A stretch of DNA of 19,054 bases from Hydrogenophaga sp. (GTDB taxonomy: Bacteria > Pseudomonadota > Gammaproteobacteria > Burkholderiales > Burkholderiaceae), in assembly GCA_025458545.1 (NCBI GenBank), contig JALOSH010000008.1:1-19054 (forward strand), written 5' to 3'. Below the pieces are notes generated by a model that was given only the letters and a program-made list of their open reading frames with translations, was not told where the DNA came from and searched no databases. Of this stretch, positions 6,765-14,265 are shown one piece after another. The translations under genes and the position numbers were made by a program. Each line of letters starts with the position of its first letter. Positions within the stretch are counted from its first letter, which is position 1.

Positions 6765-7858
6765 GCAGCACGGTTCAGAGGGATCACCTCTGCCCCCTTG
6801 CGCAGCTTGTCCAGGTGGTCTGCCCATGCGTTCATCATGTTGCGGCGCTCTCGCAGGTAGGTGGCATGGTTGTAGGCGGCGGCCACTTGATCGCGTTCTT
6901 GGTGTGCCAGCTGCAGCTCGATCACATGGTGGGGGTATCCCTGTTCGTGAAGGATGGTCGAAGCCAACCCCCGGAACCCGTGGCCTGTCATTCGGCCCGC
7001 GTACCCCATCCGCTTGAGAGCGGCCAATATGGTGTTGTTAGACATGGGGCGCTCATGGTCGCGCTCGCCAGGGAACAGCAGTGCTCGGCCACCTGATACG
7101 GTTTGCAGGGCCTGCAGCACTTCCACCGCTTGCGGCGCCAGGGGCACGATGTGCGGGGTCCGCATCTTCATGCGTTCTGCAGGAATGCGCCACTCTGCCG
7201 CCTCAAGGTCGAACTCAGCCCAGCGGGCGCCGATCAGCTCGCCCGTGCGCACAAAGGTGTACGCCATCAATTTCATGGCCAGACGGGTGTAGGCGCTACC
7301 TTGATAGGCCTCGATCTTTCGCAGCAGTTCGGGCACGTCCTTCGCGTCCAAGCGGGCGTAGTTTTCCTTCTTGCGCGGTTTGAGGGCGTCGGACGGTCGC
7401 ACATCGGCTGCTGGGTTGCGTTCGATCTGGCCATGCGCCACCGCGTAGCGCAGAATTTGGCCGCAGGTCTGCAATGCCCGTTTGGCGATGTCCAAGGCGC
7501 CACGGGCTTCGATGCCTTTGGCCATGGCCAACAGTTGGGGGGCTGTGATGCTGGCCAGTGGCCGGGACCCTATGGCAGGGAACACATCGGCCTCAAGGCG
7601 GCGGATCACATATTCCGCATGGCGCGGGCTGCGTGGCCCGCTCCAATGTGTCCACCACTGCCGCGCGACGGCCTCAAAGGTGGTGGCATCCATCAAGGCC
7701 CGTTTCAGCTTCGCTTCGCGCTTGAGTTGCGCGGGGTCCTCACCCGTTGACAGTGCTTCGCGTGCCTTGTCACGCCGTTTTCGGGCTTCGGCCAGTGTGA
7801 CCTCGGGGTACACGCCCAGGGCAAGGCGCTTTTCCTTTCCGGCCTGTCGGTACTTCAT
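6761..7858 (-). CDS. Tyrosine recombinase (phage/island integrase), main open part
   Basis: A 365-residue frame from ATG 7858. Visible in order: the rest of an arm-binding domain ([20 protein letters not shown]), a core-binding domain, and the catalytic domain with Arg in [13 protein letters not shown], a Lys region near [13 protein letters not shown], His-x-x-Arg in [11 protein letters not shown], a His in QLAHQERDQ and the nucleophilic Tyr in [11 protein letters not shown]. This is the P4/DUF4102-type family, which catalyses site-specific integration at tRNA 3' ends. The natural frame begins at 7981, but an in-frame TGA at 7864-7862 replaces the Trp of the common KYWR motif, so this open part lacks the first 41 codons. 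Re-initiation at the ATG two codons after the TGA is possible. The catalytic part is intact, but activity is uncertain because arm binding may be impaired. Confidence 0.85.
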   Translation of the reverse strand: MKYRQAGKEKRLALGVYPEVTLAEARKRRDKAREALSTGEDPAQLKREAKLKRALMDATTFEAVARQWWTHWSGPRSPRHAEYVIRRLEADVFPAIGSRPLASITAPQLLAMAKGIEARGALDIAKRALQTCGQILRYAVAHGQIERNPAADVRPSDALKPRKKENYARLDAKDVPELLRKIEAYQGSAYTRLAMKLMAYTFVRTGELIGARWAEFDLEAAEWRIPAERMKMRTPHIVPLAPQAVEVLQALQTVSGGRALLFPGERDHERPMSNNTILAALKRMGYAGRMTGHGFRGLASTILHEQGYPHHVIELQLAHQERDQVAAAYNHATYLRERRNMMNAWADHLDKLRKGAEVIPLNRAA

Positions 7859-7861
7859 GCG

Positions 7862-7981
7862 TCAGTACTTGCCACCGGCTGCAGTGACTTCCAGGTACAT
7901 GCCCAGGCCATCGGCCAGGCGAGCGTGGGGCTTGCCGCTCGGGCAGGTGGCCCGGTCGCATTCAATCTTGGTCAGGGGCAT
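7862..7981 (-). pseudogene. Detached N-terminus of the integrase, ending at a premature TGA
   Basis: ATG 7981 begins MPLTKIECDRATCPSGKPHA, followed by RLADGLGMYLEVTAAGGKY and a TGA. It is in the same frame as the main integrase. Family members continue KYWR, so one G-to-A change in TGG explains the stop. With Trp the protein would be about 406 residues, a normal length. The start codon overlaps a GGGGGCA heptamer, suggesting that integrase binding could repress its own gene. Confidence 0.8.
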
Positions 7982-8040
7982 GGGGGCACTTTTGCTGGGG
8001 GCATCGGAAAACGCCGATTGATGCCCCCAAATATGCCCCC
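7982..8040. promoter_or_regulatory. Cluster of four TGCCCCC/GGGGGCA heptamers at attR next to the int start
   Basis: GGGGGCA occurs at 7982-7988 and 7997-8003. TGCCCCC occurs at 8022-8028 and 8034-8040, the last pair forming the right 19-bp repeat. The cluster lies between the integrase start and the tRNA. The two pairs point in opposite directions. Multiple short sites about 115-170 bp from the presumed core match the arm-type sites of lambda-like att regions. They probably also cover the int promoter. Confidence 0.6.
8022..8040 (+). repeat. Right 19-bp element repeat
   Basis: Identical and in direct orientation to 1931-1949. It lies 41 bp upstream of the natural integrase start and 115 bp from the tRNA-Ser 3' end. 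The two copies delimit the element interior. Confidence 0.75.
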
Positions 8041-8085
8041 GGAATGGACTGGCTGTAAATAGACAGCTTTGTACGTCCTAGAACG

Positions 8086-8109
8086 AAAAAGCCCCGCAGA
8101 GCGGGGCTT
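8086..8109 (-). terminator. Terminator of tRNA-Ser, supplied by the element
   Basis: On the minus strand AAGCCCCGC and GCGGGGCTT form a 9-bp stem around TCT, followed by a T tract (five A at 8086-8090 on the plus strand). It lies about 45 bp past the tRNA 3' end. Because it lies inside the element, it seems to replace the host terminator now stranded at 1814-1848. Confidence 0.85.
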
Positions 8110-8154
8110 GTCGGGGTGTTTCTGCACTTCCTTGGAAGTCCTGAAACTGATCTG

Positions 8155-8246
8155 TGGCGGAGAAGGAGGGATTCGAACCCTCGGTACAGTTGAAACTGTA
8201 CGCCGGATTTCGAATCCGGTGCATTCGACCACTCTGCCACCTCTCC
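8155..8246 (-). tRNA. tRNA-Ser (anticodon CGA)
   Basis: A 92-nt class II tRNA including encoded CCA. The acceptor stem is GGAGAGG with CTTCTCC. The anticodon stem CCGGA/TCCGG encloses the loop TTCGAAA with anticodon CGA at 8212-8210, reading UCG codons. The long variable arm (CGTACAGT/ACTGTACC region) is typical of tRNA-Ser. The T arm GAGGGTTCGAATCCCTC is intact. Its 3' end is the presumed attachment site of the element, and the element copy leaves a functional-looking acceptor stem. Confidence 0.97.
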
Positions 8247-8261
8247 GCGTCGAAGCCTCGC

Positions 8262-8267
8262 ATTCTA
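8262..8267 (-). promoter_or_regulatory. Likely -10 element of the tRNA-Ser promoter
   Basis: On the minus strand TAGAAT lies 16 bases before the first tRNA nucleotide. It is followed by a GC-rich stretch (GCGAGG) typical of stable-RNA discriminators. The -35 region is not clear. Confidence 0.45.
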
Positions 8268-8352
8268 GCAGGCACCCGAGGTACTGCTTTCGGCGTATCG
8301 ACGGCCATCGCCCGGGTGCGACAATGTCCGCAAATTGTCGAAAGAAAACGGC

Positions 8353-9801
8353 ATGCTTGTTGATACACAGCCCGCGACCCATCAGCACCTGCCTGCTTCG
8401 CCCGATGTCCGGGACGAGTGGGTCGACTCCCAGCTGATCGGCGTTCTGATGAACCAGGCGGTGCACGCGTTGCTGGCGGCCAGCCTGGTTTTTCCTGTGC
8501 TGGTGTTCATGATGGCGGGCGAAGTGCCCACGGCACCGCTGATCGCCTGGTGTCTGGTGGTGCTCACCGTCCTCGTCGTGCGCTTTCGCATGATCGGTGT
8601 CTACCGGCTGCGCTACGACAGCGTCGGCGGCCCGATGCGCCAGACGTTTGTGCGCAAATATCTCTGGACCTGGGGTGCGGTGGGTTTCACCTGGGGGCTG
8701 TCGGTCGCACTCGCCTACCAGCAAGCTTCTCCTCAAACTCAGTTCGTCTGCGCTGTTGTGGTGATGGGGCACGGCATGGTCTCACTCACCGCCTTCAGCG
8801 CCTACTTGCCGGTTTTCCGCGTCTACACCCATTCGCTGCTGGCCGCGATGATGCTGGGCGTGGTGACCCAGGGGTTCGTGTTTTCAGCCGATCCGGTGGT
8901 GTGGCGGCAGGCGCTTGCCATGCTGGTGCTGGTGGGCATCTTCTGGGTTCTGCTGATCGTGGCGGGGCGGCGGCTGCACATGGTGCACCGTTCCAGCCTG
9001 GAGTTGCAGTTTTCCAACCAGGAACTGATCGACTCGCTGACCCAGCAGACCCGGGCTTCACTGCGTGCGGTGACGACCAAAAACCGCTTCCTGGCGTCGG
9101 CCGCACACGACCTGCGGCAACCGGTCCATGCGCTGAGCCTCTACGCCGACTGGTTGGCCACCGAGCCAGAAATGGCGCGCGACATATCGCCCCGCATCCT
9201 GCAATCGACACGGGCCATCAACGAGCTTTTCGACTCACTGTTCGATCTCACGCGCATCGATGCCGGCAACTACAAGGTGCGCTTGCAAAACGTGGATGTG
9301 CCACAGCTCTTTGCCGATCTGGCCACGCAGTTCGAACCGGTGGCGGCCGCCAAATCGCTGCGCCTGAGGACCCGCACACCGCGGCTGACGATCTGGGCCG
9401 ATCCGGTGGTGCTGCGCCGCATTCTGGGCAACCTGCTGTCCAACGCGCTCAAACACACCAGCAAGGGCGGCGTGCTGCTTGGCCTGCGGCAGCGCCACGA
9501 CATGCTGATGTTCGAGGTCTGGGACACCGGGGTGGGCATCGCGCGTGAACACCAGCAGGCGATTTTTCAGGAGTTCTTCCGGGTGTCGCAACACCAGGGC
9601 ACGGAAGACAGCCTGGGCCTGGGATTGACCATTGTGTCGCGCCTGGCGACGCTGATGGGTTACCAGCTGGCGGTGACGTCCGAGGCTAACCGGGGCAGCG
9701 TGTTCCGTGTGATGTTGCCCGCTTTCACGCAGCGCGACGGCAAGAGCGAAGCCGAGCCGAGCGTGTTGCTGAACTCGGAAATGATGGGCTTGCAGGAATA
9801 G
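8353..9801 (+). CDS. Membrane sensor histidine kinase
   Basis: A 482-residue frame from ATG 8353; a TTG six codons upstream is less likely. The N-terminal half holds about six hydrophobic segments (for example LLAASLVFPVLVFMM, LIAWCLVVLTVLVV, LAMLVLVGIFWVLLIVAG). A coiled-coil linker (SSLELQFSNQELIDSL) follows. The H box is FLASAAHDLRQPVHAL with His at about 252. The ATPase domain shows the N box (ILGNLLSNALKHTSKGG), G1 (VWDTGVGI), an F box (FQEFFR) and G2 (LGLGLTIVSRLA). It autophosphorylates and would pass phosphate to a response regulator. The convergent NarL-type regulator ends 32 bp after this stop and is the obvious partner. The signal is unknown. It is the first host gene to the right of the tRNA and element. 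Confidence 0.92.
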   Translation: MLVDTQPATHQHLPASPDVRDEWVDSQLIGVLMNQAVHALLAASLVFPVLVFMMAGEVPTAPLIAWCLVVLTVLVVRFRMIGVYRLRYDSVGGPMRQTFVRKYLWTWGAVGFTWGLSVALAYQQASPQTQFVCAVVVMGHGMVSLTAFSAYLPVFRVYTHSLLAAMMLGVVTQGFVFSADPVVWRQALAMLVLVGIFWVLLIVAGRRLHMVHRSSLELQFSNQELIDSLTQQTRASLRAVTTKNRFLASAAHDLRQPVHALSLYADWLATEPEMARDISPRILQSTRAINELFDSLFDLTRIDAGNYKVRLQNVDVPQLFADLATQFEPVAAAKSLRLRTRTPRLTIWADPVVLRRILGNLLSNALKHTSKGGVLLGLRQRHDMLMFEVWDTGVGIAREHQQAIFQEFFRVSQHQGTEDSLGLGLTIVSRLATLMGYQLAVTSEANRGSVFRVMLPAFTQRDGKSEAEPSVLLNSEMMGLQE

Positions 9802-9833
9802 GCAGCGACCGAAGTCACTAGCCTGTTGAAAGG

Positions 9834-10427
9834 TCAGAGGTCGAGCAGACCGGCGGTGCGGGCCAGGTGGCTGGCTTGCGAGCGGCTCTTGACGTTCAGA
9901 CGCCGGAACAGGCGCCACAGGTGCACCTTGACCGTGTGCTCGCTGATCTGCAGCTGCTCGGCGATGTCGCGGTTCGACAGACCCCGGTCGAGCATGACCA
10001 GCAGCTGCTTTTGCCGCTTGGAAAGCTTTTCTGGGATGGTGGGAGCGTTTTCGTCTTCGGGTTCTTCGGCCAGAAATTCCTTGAGCACCTTGGCGATTTG
10101 GGCAGCACCCGCAGACTTCTCGACATACGCGTCGGCACCCGCCTCGCGCGACAGGTCTTCGTAGTCCGAAGCGGGGGAGGCCGACAACACGATCAAGGAT
10201 GTGTCGGGCAGCATTTGCCGGACTTCGCGAACACCCGAGACGCCGTTGGTGTCGGGCAGTTTCAGGTCCAGGCAGACCAGCTCGGGCTCACCAAACTCCG
10301 TGATGGCCTTGCTCACGGATGCCAGGCGTTCGAGTTCCACCACCTGCGTCGATGCGCGCAAGCGCCGCAAAAGCATGACGACGGCCTCTCGCATCAGCGG
10401 GTGATCGTCAATGACAAAGATACTCAT
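9834..10427 (-). CDS. NarL/LuxR-family response regulator
   Basis: The start is set at ATG 10427, giving 197 residues that open MSIFVIDDHPLMREAVVMLL, the canonical receiver beginning; the open frame runs 26 codons further upstream but without receiver features. The phosphoacceptor Asp is in ELVCLDLKLPD, the switch Ser in LIVLSASP and the Lys in YVEKSAG. The C-terminal LuxR-type helix-turn-helix is LSKRQKQLLVMLDRGLSNRD, continuing IAEQLQISEHTVKVHLWRLF. It is a DNA-binding output partner, most likely of the convergent kinase. The 158-bp gap to trpS holds no clear terminator. Confidence 0.93.
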   Translation of the reverse strand: MSIFVIDDHPLMREAVVMLLRRLRASTQVVELERLASVSKAITEFGEPELVCLDLKLPDTNGVSGVREVRQMLPDTSLIVLSASPASDYEDLSREAGADAYVEKSAGAAQIAKVLKEFLAEEPEDENAPTIPEKLSKRQKQLLVMLDRGLSNRDIAEQLQISEHTVKVHLWRLFRRLNVKSRSQASHLARTAGLLDL

Positions 10428-10585
10428 GGCAGCTGTGGTGTTGGGATTTGTTTTCAGTACAGAGCATATCGGCAAAGGCCCACTTTGGCGATAGTGAACA
10501 GGCACCAGATGTGGCCCTTGTTTTTATATTTCCCACCCTCATGGCGCGGGCTTTGGTGCTAGGGACTTCAATTTCATAGCGGAGT

Positions 10586-11884
10586 TCAAGCTTGCGCACC
10601 GGGACTCAGTTGCTCCAGGGCGGCCCGAAGCCTGTCCGTCTCGGCCTTGAAGTCGAGCTGAGCGGACAGGTCGTCGACGGCCGCGACGCCGTCGCGCTGC
10701 AGCTGAGCCATGGATTGGGCTGCATCGCGCGGGCTGGCGAAACCCTTGCTCTGCAGCAGCAGTTCTCCTTGGGCATCGAGCAGTTTGAAATGGAACTGGC
10801 CGTCTCGCTCACGGTACTGTTTGAAGACCGGCACCGTGGCTTTGGCCTGTTTGGCTGCTTTGCTTTCGCCGCTGGTGCTGTCCAGGGCACGCAGACCGAC
10901 CGCCTGCCGGAGCCGGGCCGTGAAGGGTGTCGCCACCGCACGGGCTTTTTCGGCACCGGCCTTGAGGGTTTTCTCGATCTGCGCCGGGTTCTGGATCAGC
11001 TCCTCATAGACCGCGCGCATCGGCGCAATCTCGCGGTCCAGGCGCTCGTACAGCAGCTGTTTGGCGTCGCCCCAGGCGATGCCTTCGGCGTAAGCCGTTG
11101 CCAGCGCAGCGGTTTCTGCGGGGCTGGCGAAGGCCTGGTAGAGCTGAAACAGCGCCGACCCTTCGGTGCTTTTGGGCTCGCCGGGCGCGCGCGAGTCGGT
11201 GAGGATGCCCATGATGAGCTTGCGCAGCTGACCGCTGGGGGCGAAGAGCGGAATGGTGTTGTCGTAGCTCTTGCTCATCTTGCGGCCATCCAGCCCGGGC
11301 AGTGTGGCCACATGGTCCTCGATCACCGCTTCCGGCAGGGTGAAATGTTCACCGTACAGGTGGTTGAAGCTCGACGCGATGTCGCGCGCCATCTCGATGT
11401 GCTGGATCTGGTCGCGCCCCACCGGTACCTGGTGGGCGTTGAACATCAGGATGTCGGCCGCCATCAGCACCGGGTACATAAAGAGGCCAGCGGTCACGCC
11501 GTGGTCGGGCTCCTCCCCGGCGGCGGTGTTCTTGTCGACCGACGCCTTGTAGGCATGGGCGCGGTTCAGCAGCCCTTTGCCGGTGACGCAGGTCAGCAGC
11601 CAGGTCAGTTCCGGGATCTCGGGAATGTCGGACTGTCGGTAAAAAATGACCTTGTCCGGATCCAGCCCACAGGCCAGCCAGGTGGCTGCAATCTCCAGCG
11701 TGGAGCGTTGTACACGCGTCGGCTCGCCCACCTTGATGAGTGCGTGGTAGTCGGCCAGAAAGTAAAAGCTCTGGGCTTGCGGGCGCAGGCTCATGCGCAC
11801 CGAGGGGCGCACCGAGCCCACGTAGTTGCCCAGGTGCGGTGTGCCCGAGGTGGTGATGCCGGTGAGAACGCGTTGAATGCTCAT
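10586..11884 (-). CDS. trpS: Tryptophanyl-tRNA synthetase with C-terminal extension
   Basis: A 432-residue class I synthetase that charges tRNA-Trp. ATG 11884 opens MSIQRVLTGITTSGTPHLGN, with the HIGH-equivalent TPHLGN at 15-20. The KMSKS loop is at 202-206 (LDGRKMSKSYDN). Other family signatures are YPVLMAADIL and VPVGRDQIQHIE. The usual bacterial enzyme is about 330-350 residues. Here about 85 residues follow, containing FKQYRERDGQFHFKLLDAQG and ELLLQSKGFASPRDAAQSM, which resemble a YegP/DUF1508-type small beta domain. I recall long TrpS forms in related betaproteobacteria; the role of the extension is unknown to me. It follows the M50 protease gene by 13 bp, so they are probably co-transcribed. 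Confidence 0.97.
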   Translation of the reverse strand: MSIQRVLTGITTSGTPHLGNYVGSVRPSVRMSLRPQAQSFYFLADYHALIKVGEPTRVQRSTLEIAATWLACGLDPDKVIFYRQSDIPEIPELTWLLTCVTGKGLLNRAHAYKASVDKNTAAGEEPDHGVTAGLFMYPVLMAADILMFNAHQVPVGRDQIQHIEMARDIASSFNHLYGEHFTLPEAVIEDHVATLPGLDGRKMSKSYDNTIPLFAPSGQLRKLIMGILTDSRAPGEPKSTEGSALFQLYQAFASPAETAALATAYAEGIAWGDAKQLLYERLDREIAPMRAVYEELIQNPAQIEKTLKAGAEKARAVATPFTARLRQAVGLRALDSTSGESKAAKQAKATVPVFKQYRERDGQFHFKLLDAQGELLLQSKGFASPRDAAQSMAQLQRDGVAAVDDLSAQLDFKAETDRLRAALEQLSPGAQA

Positions 11885-11897
11885 GTTCGAAACGGAG

Positions 11898-12566
11898 TCA
11901 GAAGAGGAGGGCTCGAACGGGCGACAGCAGCATCTGGATGGCGCCGCTGGTGAGTTGCATCAGCGGACGCAACCACAGGTTGCCAACCACGCCGGTGATG
12001 ACCAGCGCCATGACCACAAAGAAACCCCAGGGCTCGATGCGGGACACTTGCCAGGCCAGGTTCTGCGGCAGCAGGCCCACCAGGATGCGGCCGCCGTCCA
12101 GCGGCGGCAGCGGAAACAGGTTGAACGCGAACATGACCAGGTTCACCAGCACGCCGGCCTTGCACATCTCGGTGAAAAACCGCTCCTCCACGCCGAAAAA
12201 CAGCATCAGGTACAGGCTCAGCGTCCAGCCAATGGCCTGTATGAGGTTGGCACCGGGCCCGGCCAGTGCCACCCAAACCATGTCCCGCTTGGGATTGCGC
12301 AGGCGCCCGAAGTTGACCGGCACCGGCTTGGCATAGCCGAACAGGAAGGCGCCCGAGGTGGCGAAGTACAGCAGCAGGGGCATGGCGATCGTGCCCAGCG
12401 GGTCGATGTGTTTGATCGGATTGAGCGTGATGCGGCCCAGCATGTGGGCGGTGTTGTCGCCAAAATGAAGCGCCGCGTAGCCGTGTGCCGCCTCGTGCAC
12501 CGTGATGGCGAACAGCACCGGCAGTGCATAGATGGCAACGGTCTGAATGATCTGGGCGAAATCCAT
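11898..12566 (-). CDS. M50-family (site-2-type) membrane metalloprotease
   Basis: A 222-residue membrane protein. The zinc motif HEAAHG (HExxH form) lies at about residues 24-29 within the first membrane segment. The second signature PLPPLDGGRILVGLL supplies the third ligand Asp. Further hydrophobic segments include LGTIAMPLLLYFATSGAFLF, IGWTLSLYLMLFF, LVNLVMFAFNLF and FFVVMALVITGVVG. This matches the compact stand-alone M50 group without PDZ domain. It probably cleaves membrane-embedded substrates, but no substrate can be inferred. It lies 82 bp downstream of the YciO-like gene and 13 bp upstream of trpS, a context I recall as conserved in Burkholderiales. Confidence 0.92.
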   Translation of the reverse strand: MDFAQIIQTVAIYALPVLFAITVHEAAHGYAALHFGDNTAHMLGRITLNPIKHIDPLGTIAMPLLLYFATSGAFLFGYAKPVPVNFGRLRNPKRDMVWVALAGPGANLIQAIGWTLSLYLMLFFGVEERFFTEMCKAGVLVNLVMFAFNLFPLPPLDGGRILVGLLPQNLAWQVSRIEPWGFFVVMALVITGVVGNLWLRPLMQLTSGAIQMLLSPVRALLF

Positions 12567-12648
12567 GGCGTGAGGCGGTCAAAGGGCTATTGTCCCAGAT
12601 GGCGCTCCGGGACCCTGTGCCGAACACCCTCGCCATGGGGCCATGGCG

Positions 12649-13284
12649 TCACAGACCCAGCGGCGTCAGCGACCCCAGCCCGGCGCGGACCAGCGTCGGC
12701 CCACCACCGGTGTCCATGGGCGTCAGGTCGATCACCGTGGTGGGTTCCATGGCACAGGCACCCGCGTCGAGGACACCGTCCACCGCGTGTTCGTAGCGTT
12801 CCAGGATCTCCTGGGCGTCGTTCAGCGGCTGTTCTTCGCCCGGCGGGATCAGCGTCGTCGCCAGCAGCGGGCCGTTGTGCAGATCGAGCAGCGCGAGCAA
12901 GGCGTTGTGGTCGGGCACCCGCAGGCCGATGGTCTTGCGCGAGGGGTGGCTCAGGCGGCGCGGCACTTCCTTGCTGGCTTCCAGAATGAAGGTGTAGGGG
13001 CCCGGCGTGGTGGCCTTGAGCAGGCGGTATTGCCGGTTGTCCACCTTGGCGTAGCTGGCCAGTTCGCTCAGGTCGCGGCACAGCAGCGTGAGGTGGTGCT
13101 TGTCGTCGACCTGGCGGATGCGGCGCAACTTGTCGGCGGCGACTTTGTCGTCGAGGTGGCAGACCAGGGCGTAGCTGGAATCGGTGGGAACGGCGAGCAC
13201 GCCGCCCTTGTTCAACAATTGCACGGCGCGCATCAGCAGCCGCGGCTGCGGGTTGTCTGGGTGGACTTCAAAATACTGCGACAT
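12649..13284 (-). CDS. yciO: YciO/Sua5/YrdC-family protein (threonylcarbamoyl-AMP synthase-like)
   Basis: I chose ATG 13284 (MSQYFEVHPDNPQPRLL, 211 aa), the usual YciO beginning; the frame is open 7 codons upstream. Family landmarks are GGVLAVPTDSSYALVCHLDD, the KLRRIRQVDDKHHLTLLC motif, a GPYTFILEASKEVPRRL segment and the RKTIGLRVPDH motif. The YrdC fold binds RNA and ATP. True TsaC/Sua5 enzymes make threonylcarbamoyl-AMP for the tRNA t6A modification, whereas the role of YciO paralogs is less clear. There is no C-terminal Sua5 domain. Confidence 0.9.
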   Translation of the reverse strand: MSQYFEVHPDNPQPRLLMRAVQLLNKGGVLAVPTDSSYALVCHLDDKVAADKLRRIRQVDDKHHLTLLCRDLSELASYAKVDNRQYRLLKATTPGPYTFILEASKEVPRRLSHPSRKTIGLRVPDHNALLALLDLHNGPLLATTLIPPGEEQPLNDAQEILERYEHAVDGVLDAGACAMEPTTVIDLTPMDTGGGPTLVRAGLGSLTPLGL

Positions 13285-13362
13285 GGTTGTATTGTGCGCG
13301 GCCACAGAAGGGCCGCGGATCGCGCCAGGGCTCCCCGGCGGCCGGGGGCTGCCGCGCGAGGG

Positions 13363-14265
13363 TCAGGGCTCGGGAGGTGTGACGGTCAGGGCTTTTTCGC
13401 GGGCGGTCAGCCAGCTGGCGGTGGCACCGCAGAGCACGATGAGCGCAATCCCGATCAGTTCCAGCATGCCCGGAATGTGTTCGAACACCAGCCAGCCACA
13501 CAGCATGGCGAAGCCGATTTGTGCGTAGAGATAGGGCGTGAGCGTGGACGCGGGGGCGCGTGCGAACGCGAGGATCAGCAGAAAGTGGCCTACCGTGCCC
13601 ATGACGCCGATCAGGCACAGGAGGGCGAAGGTGGTCGTGTCAGGGATCGCCTGCCAGACCAGAGGCAGCAACAAGGTGGCCAGAAGTGCGCCGACCCAGC
13701 CGGTGTAGAAATGCATGGTCATCGGGTCCTCGGTGCGCGCCAGCTGGCTGGTGAGGATCTGGAACCAGGCGTAGGTGAACACCATGCTGAGCGGCAGCAG
13801 CGTGAACCAGCCAAACGTGGCACTGCCCGGCTGCACCACCAACAGCGCGCCCAGAAACCCCCCGCTGACCAGCAGCCAGCGCAGCAGCGACACCTTCTCT
13901 TTCAGGAAGAGCGCGGCCAGCAGCGTCACCACCAGCGGTGTGGTCATCACAAAGGCGGTGAATTCGCCCACCGGCATGTACTGCACGCTGACGAAGGAGA
14001 GCATGCTGACCGTCAGCAGCAGGCAGCCGCGCAGCAGTTGAAAGCGTGGGTGCCGGGTGCTCAGCAGACTGCGCCCGCGCACCGGCAGCATGATGGCCGA
14101 AACCGCCAGCGCCTGGAACACATAGCGGAACCACACCGCGACCAGCACCGGTACAAAAGCACCGACATATTTGACGGTGGTGTCCAGCACCGCGAAGCAA
14201 GCCACCGCCACCACCAGGAACACGACGCCCAGCGCCGTGCCCGCCCTCGCCGCTTGCGCCGTCAT
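13363..14265 (-). CDS. DMT-superfamily (EamA) transporter
   Basis: A 300-residue protein with about ten hydrophobic helices in two EamA repeats. Repeat one starts near LGVVFLVVAVACFAVLDTTV and includes FTAFVMTTPLVVTLLAALFL, followed by KEKVSLLRW. Repeat two includes FTLLPLSMVFTYAWFQIL, LCLIGVMGTVGHFLLILAFA, and a conserved ending LTPYLYAQIGFAMLCGWLVF followed by IGIALIVLCG. These are exporters or importers of metabolites, and the substrate cannot be told from sequence. The start ATG 14265 overlaps the stop of the PHP phosphatase gene by 4 nt (ATGA), so the two are translationally coupled. It ends 78 bp before the YciO-like gene. Confidence 0.92.
   Translation of the reverse strand: MTAQAARAGTALGVVFLVVAVACFAVLDTTVKYVGAFVPVLVAVWFRYVFQALAVSAIMLPVRGRSLLSTRHPRFQLLRGCLLLTVSMLSFVSVQYMPVGEFTAFVMTTPLVVTLLAALFLKEKVSLLRWLLVSGGFLGALLVVQPGSATFGWFTLLPLSMVFTYAWFQILTSQLARTEDPMTMHFYTGWVGALLATLLLPLVWQAIPDTTTFALLCLIGVMGTVGHFLLILAFARAPASTLTPYLYAQIGFAMLCGWLVFEHIPGMLELIGIALIVLCGATASWLTAREKALTVTPPEP

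Larger units (their letters stand above)
1854..8175. mobile_element. Integrative element of about 6.3 kb at the 3' end of tRNA-Ser(CGA)
   Basis: A tyrosine-recombinase gene lies at the right end beside tRNA-Ser. An identical 19-bp direct repeat, TGCCCCCAAATATGCCCCC, occurs at 1931-1949 and 8022-8040. Outside the repeats, 1854-1872 (TGTGGCG, AAGGAGGG, TTC) resembles the tRNA 3' end at 8153-8175 in the same orientation, with a 3-nt gap. This looks like a decayed attL facing attR. All cargo is on the minus strand: integrase, a coupled unknown gene, AlpA regulator, winged-helix-like protein, small membrane protein, acidic protein, zinc-ribbon protein and small hypotheticals. There are no capsid, terminase, primase or conjugation genes, so this is a minimal satellite-like island or a remnant. 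Parts of the interior (for example 4000-4700) look more A/T-rich than the flanks. Exact ends are uncertain by tens of bases. Confidence 0.75.

Noticed and set aside
1931..8040. The 19-bp repeats as the crossover core (attL/attR) themselves
   Set aside because: They consist of repeated heptamers that also occur next to the int start, and they lie about 80-115 bp inside the tRNA-like junctions; arm-type sites fit better, though this is not proven.
1854..8175. CRISPR array or IS element within the island
   Set aside because: No regularly spaced repeats with unique spacers, no transposase and no terminal inverted repeats were seen.
7972..8772. Minus-strand open frame crossing the tRNA-Ser gene
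   Set aside because: It runs through the tRNA, its terminator and the kinase gene and has no family signature.
8418..9548. Long plus-strand open frame within the histidine kinase gene
   Set aside because: Alternative frame of a kinase whose H, N, G1 and G2 boxes are all in the other frame.
10592..11953. Long plus-strand open frame opposite trpS
   Set aside because: Shadow of trpS, which has clear family motifs on the other strand.
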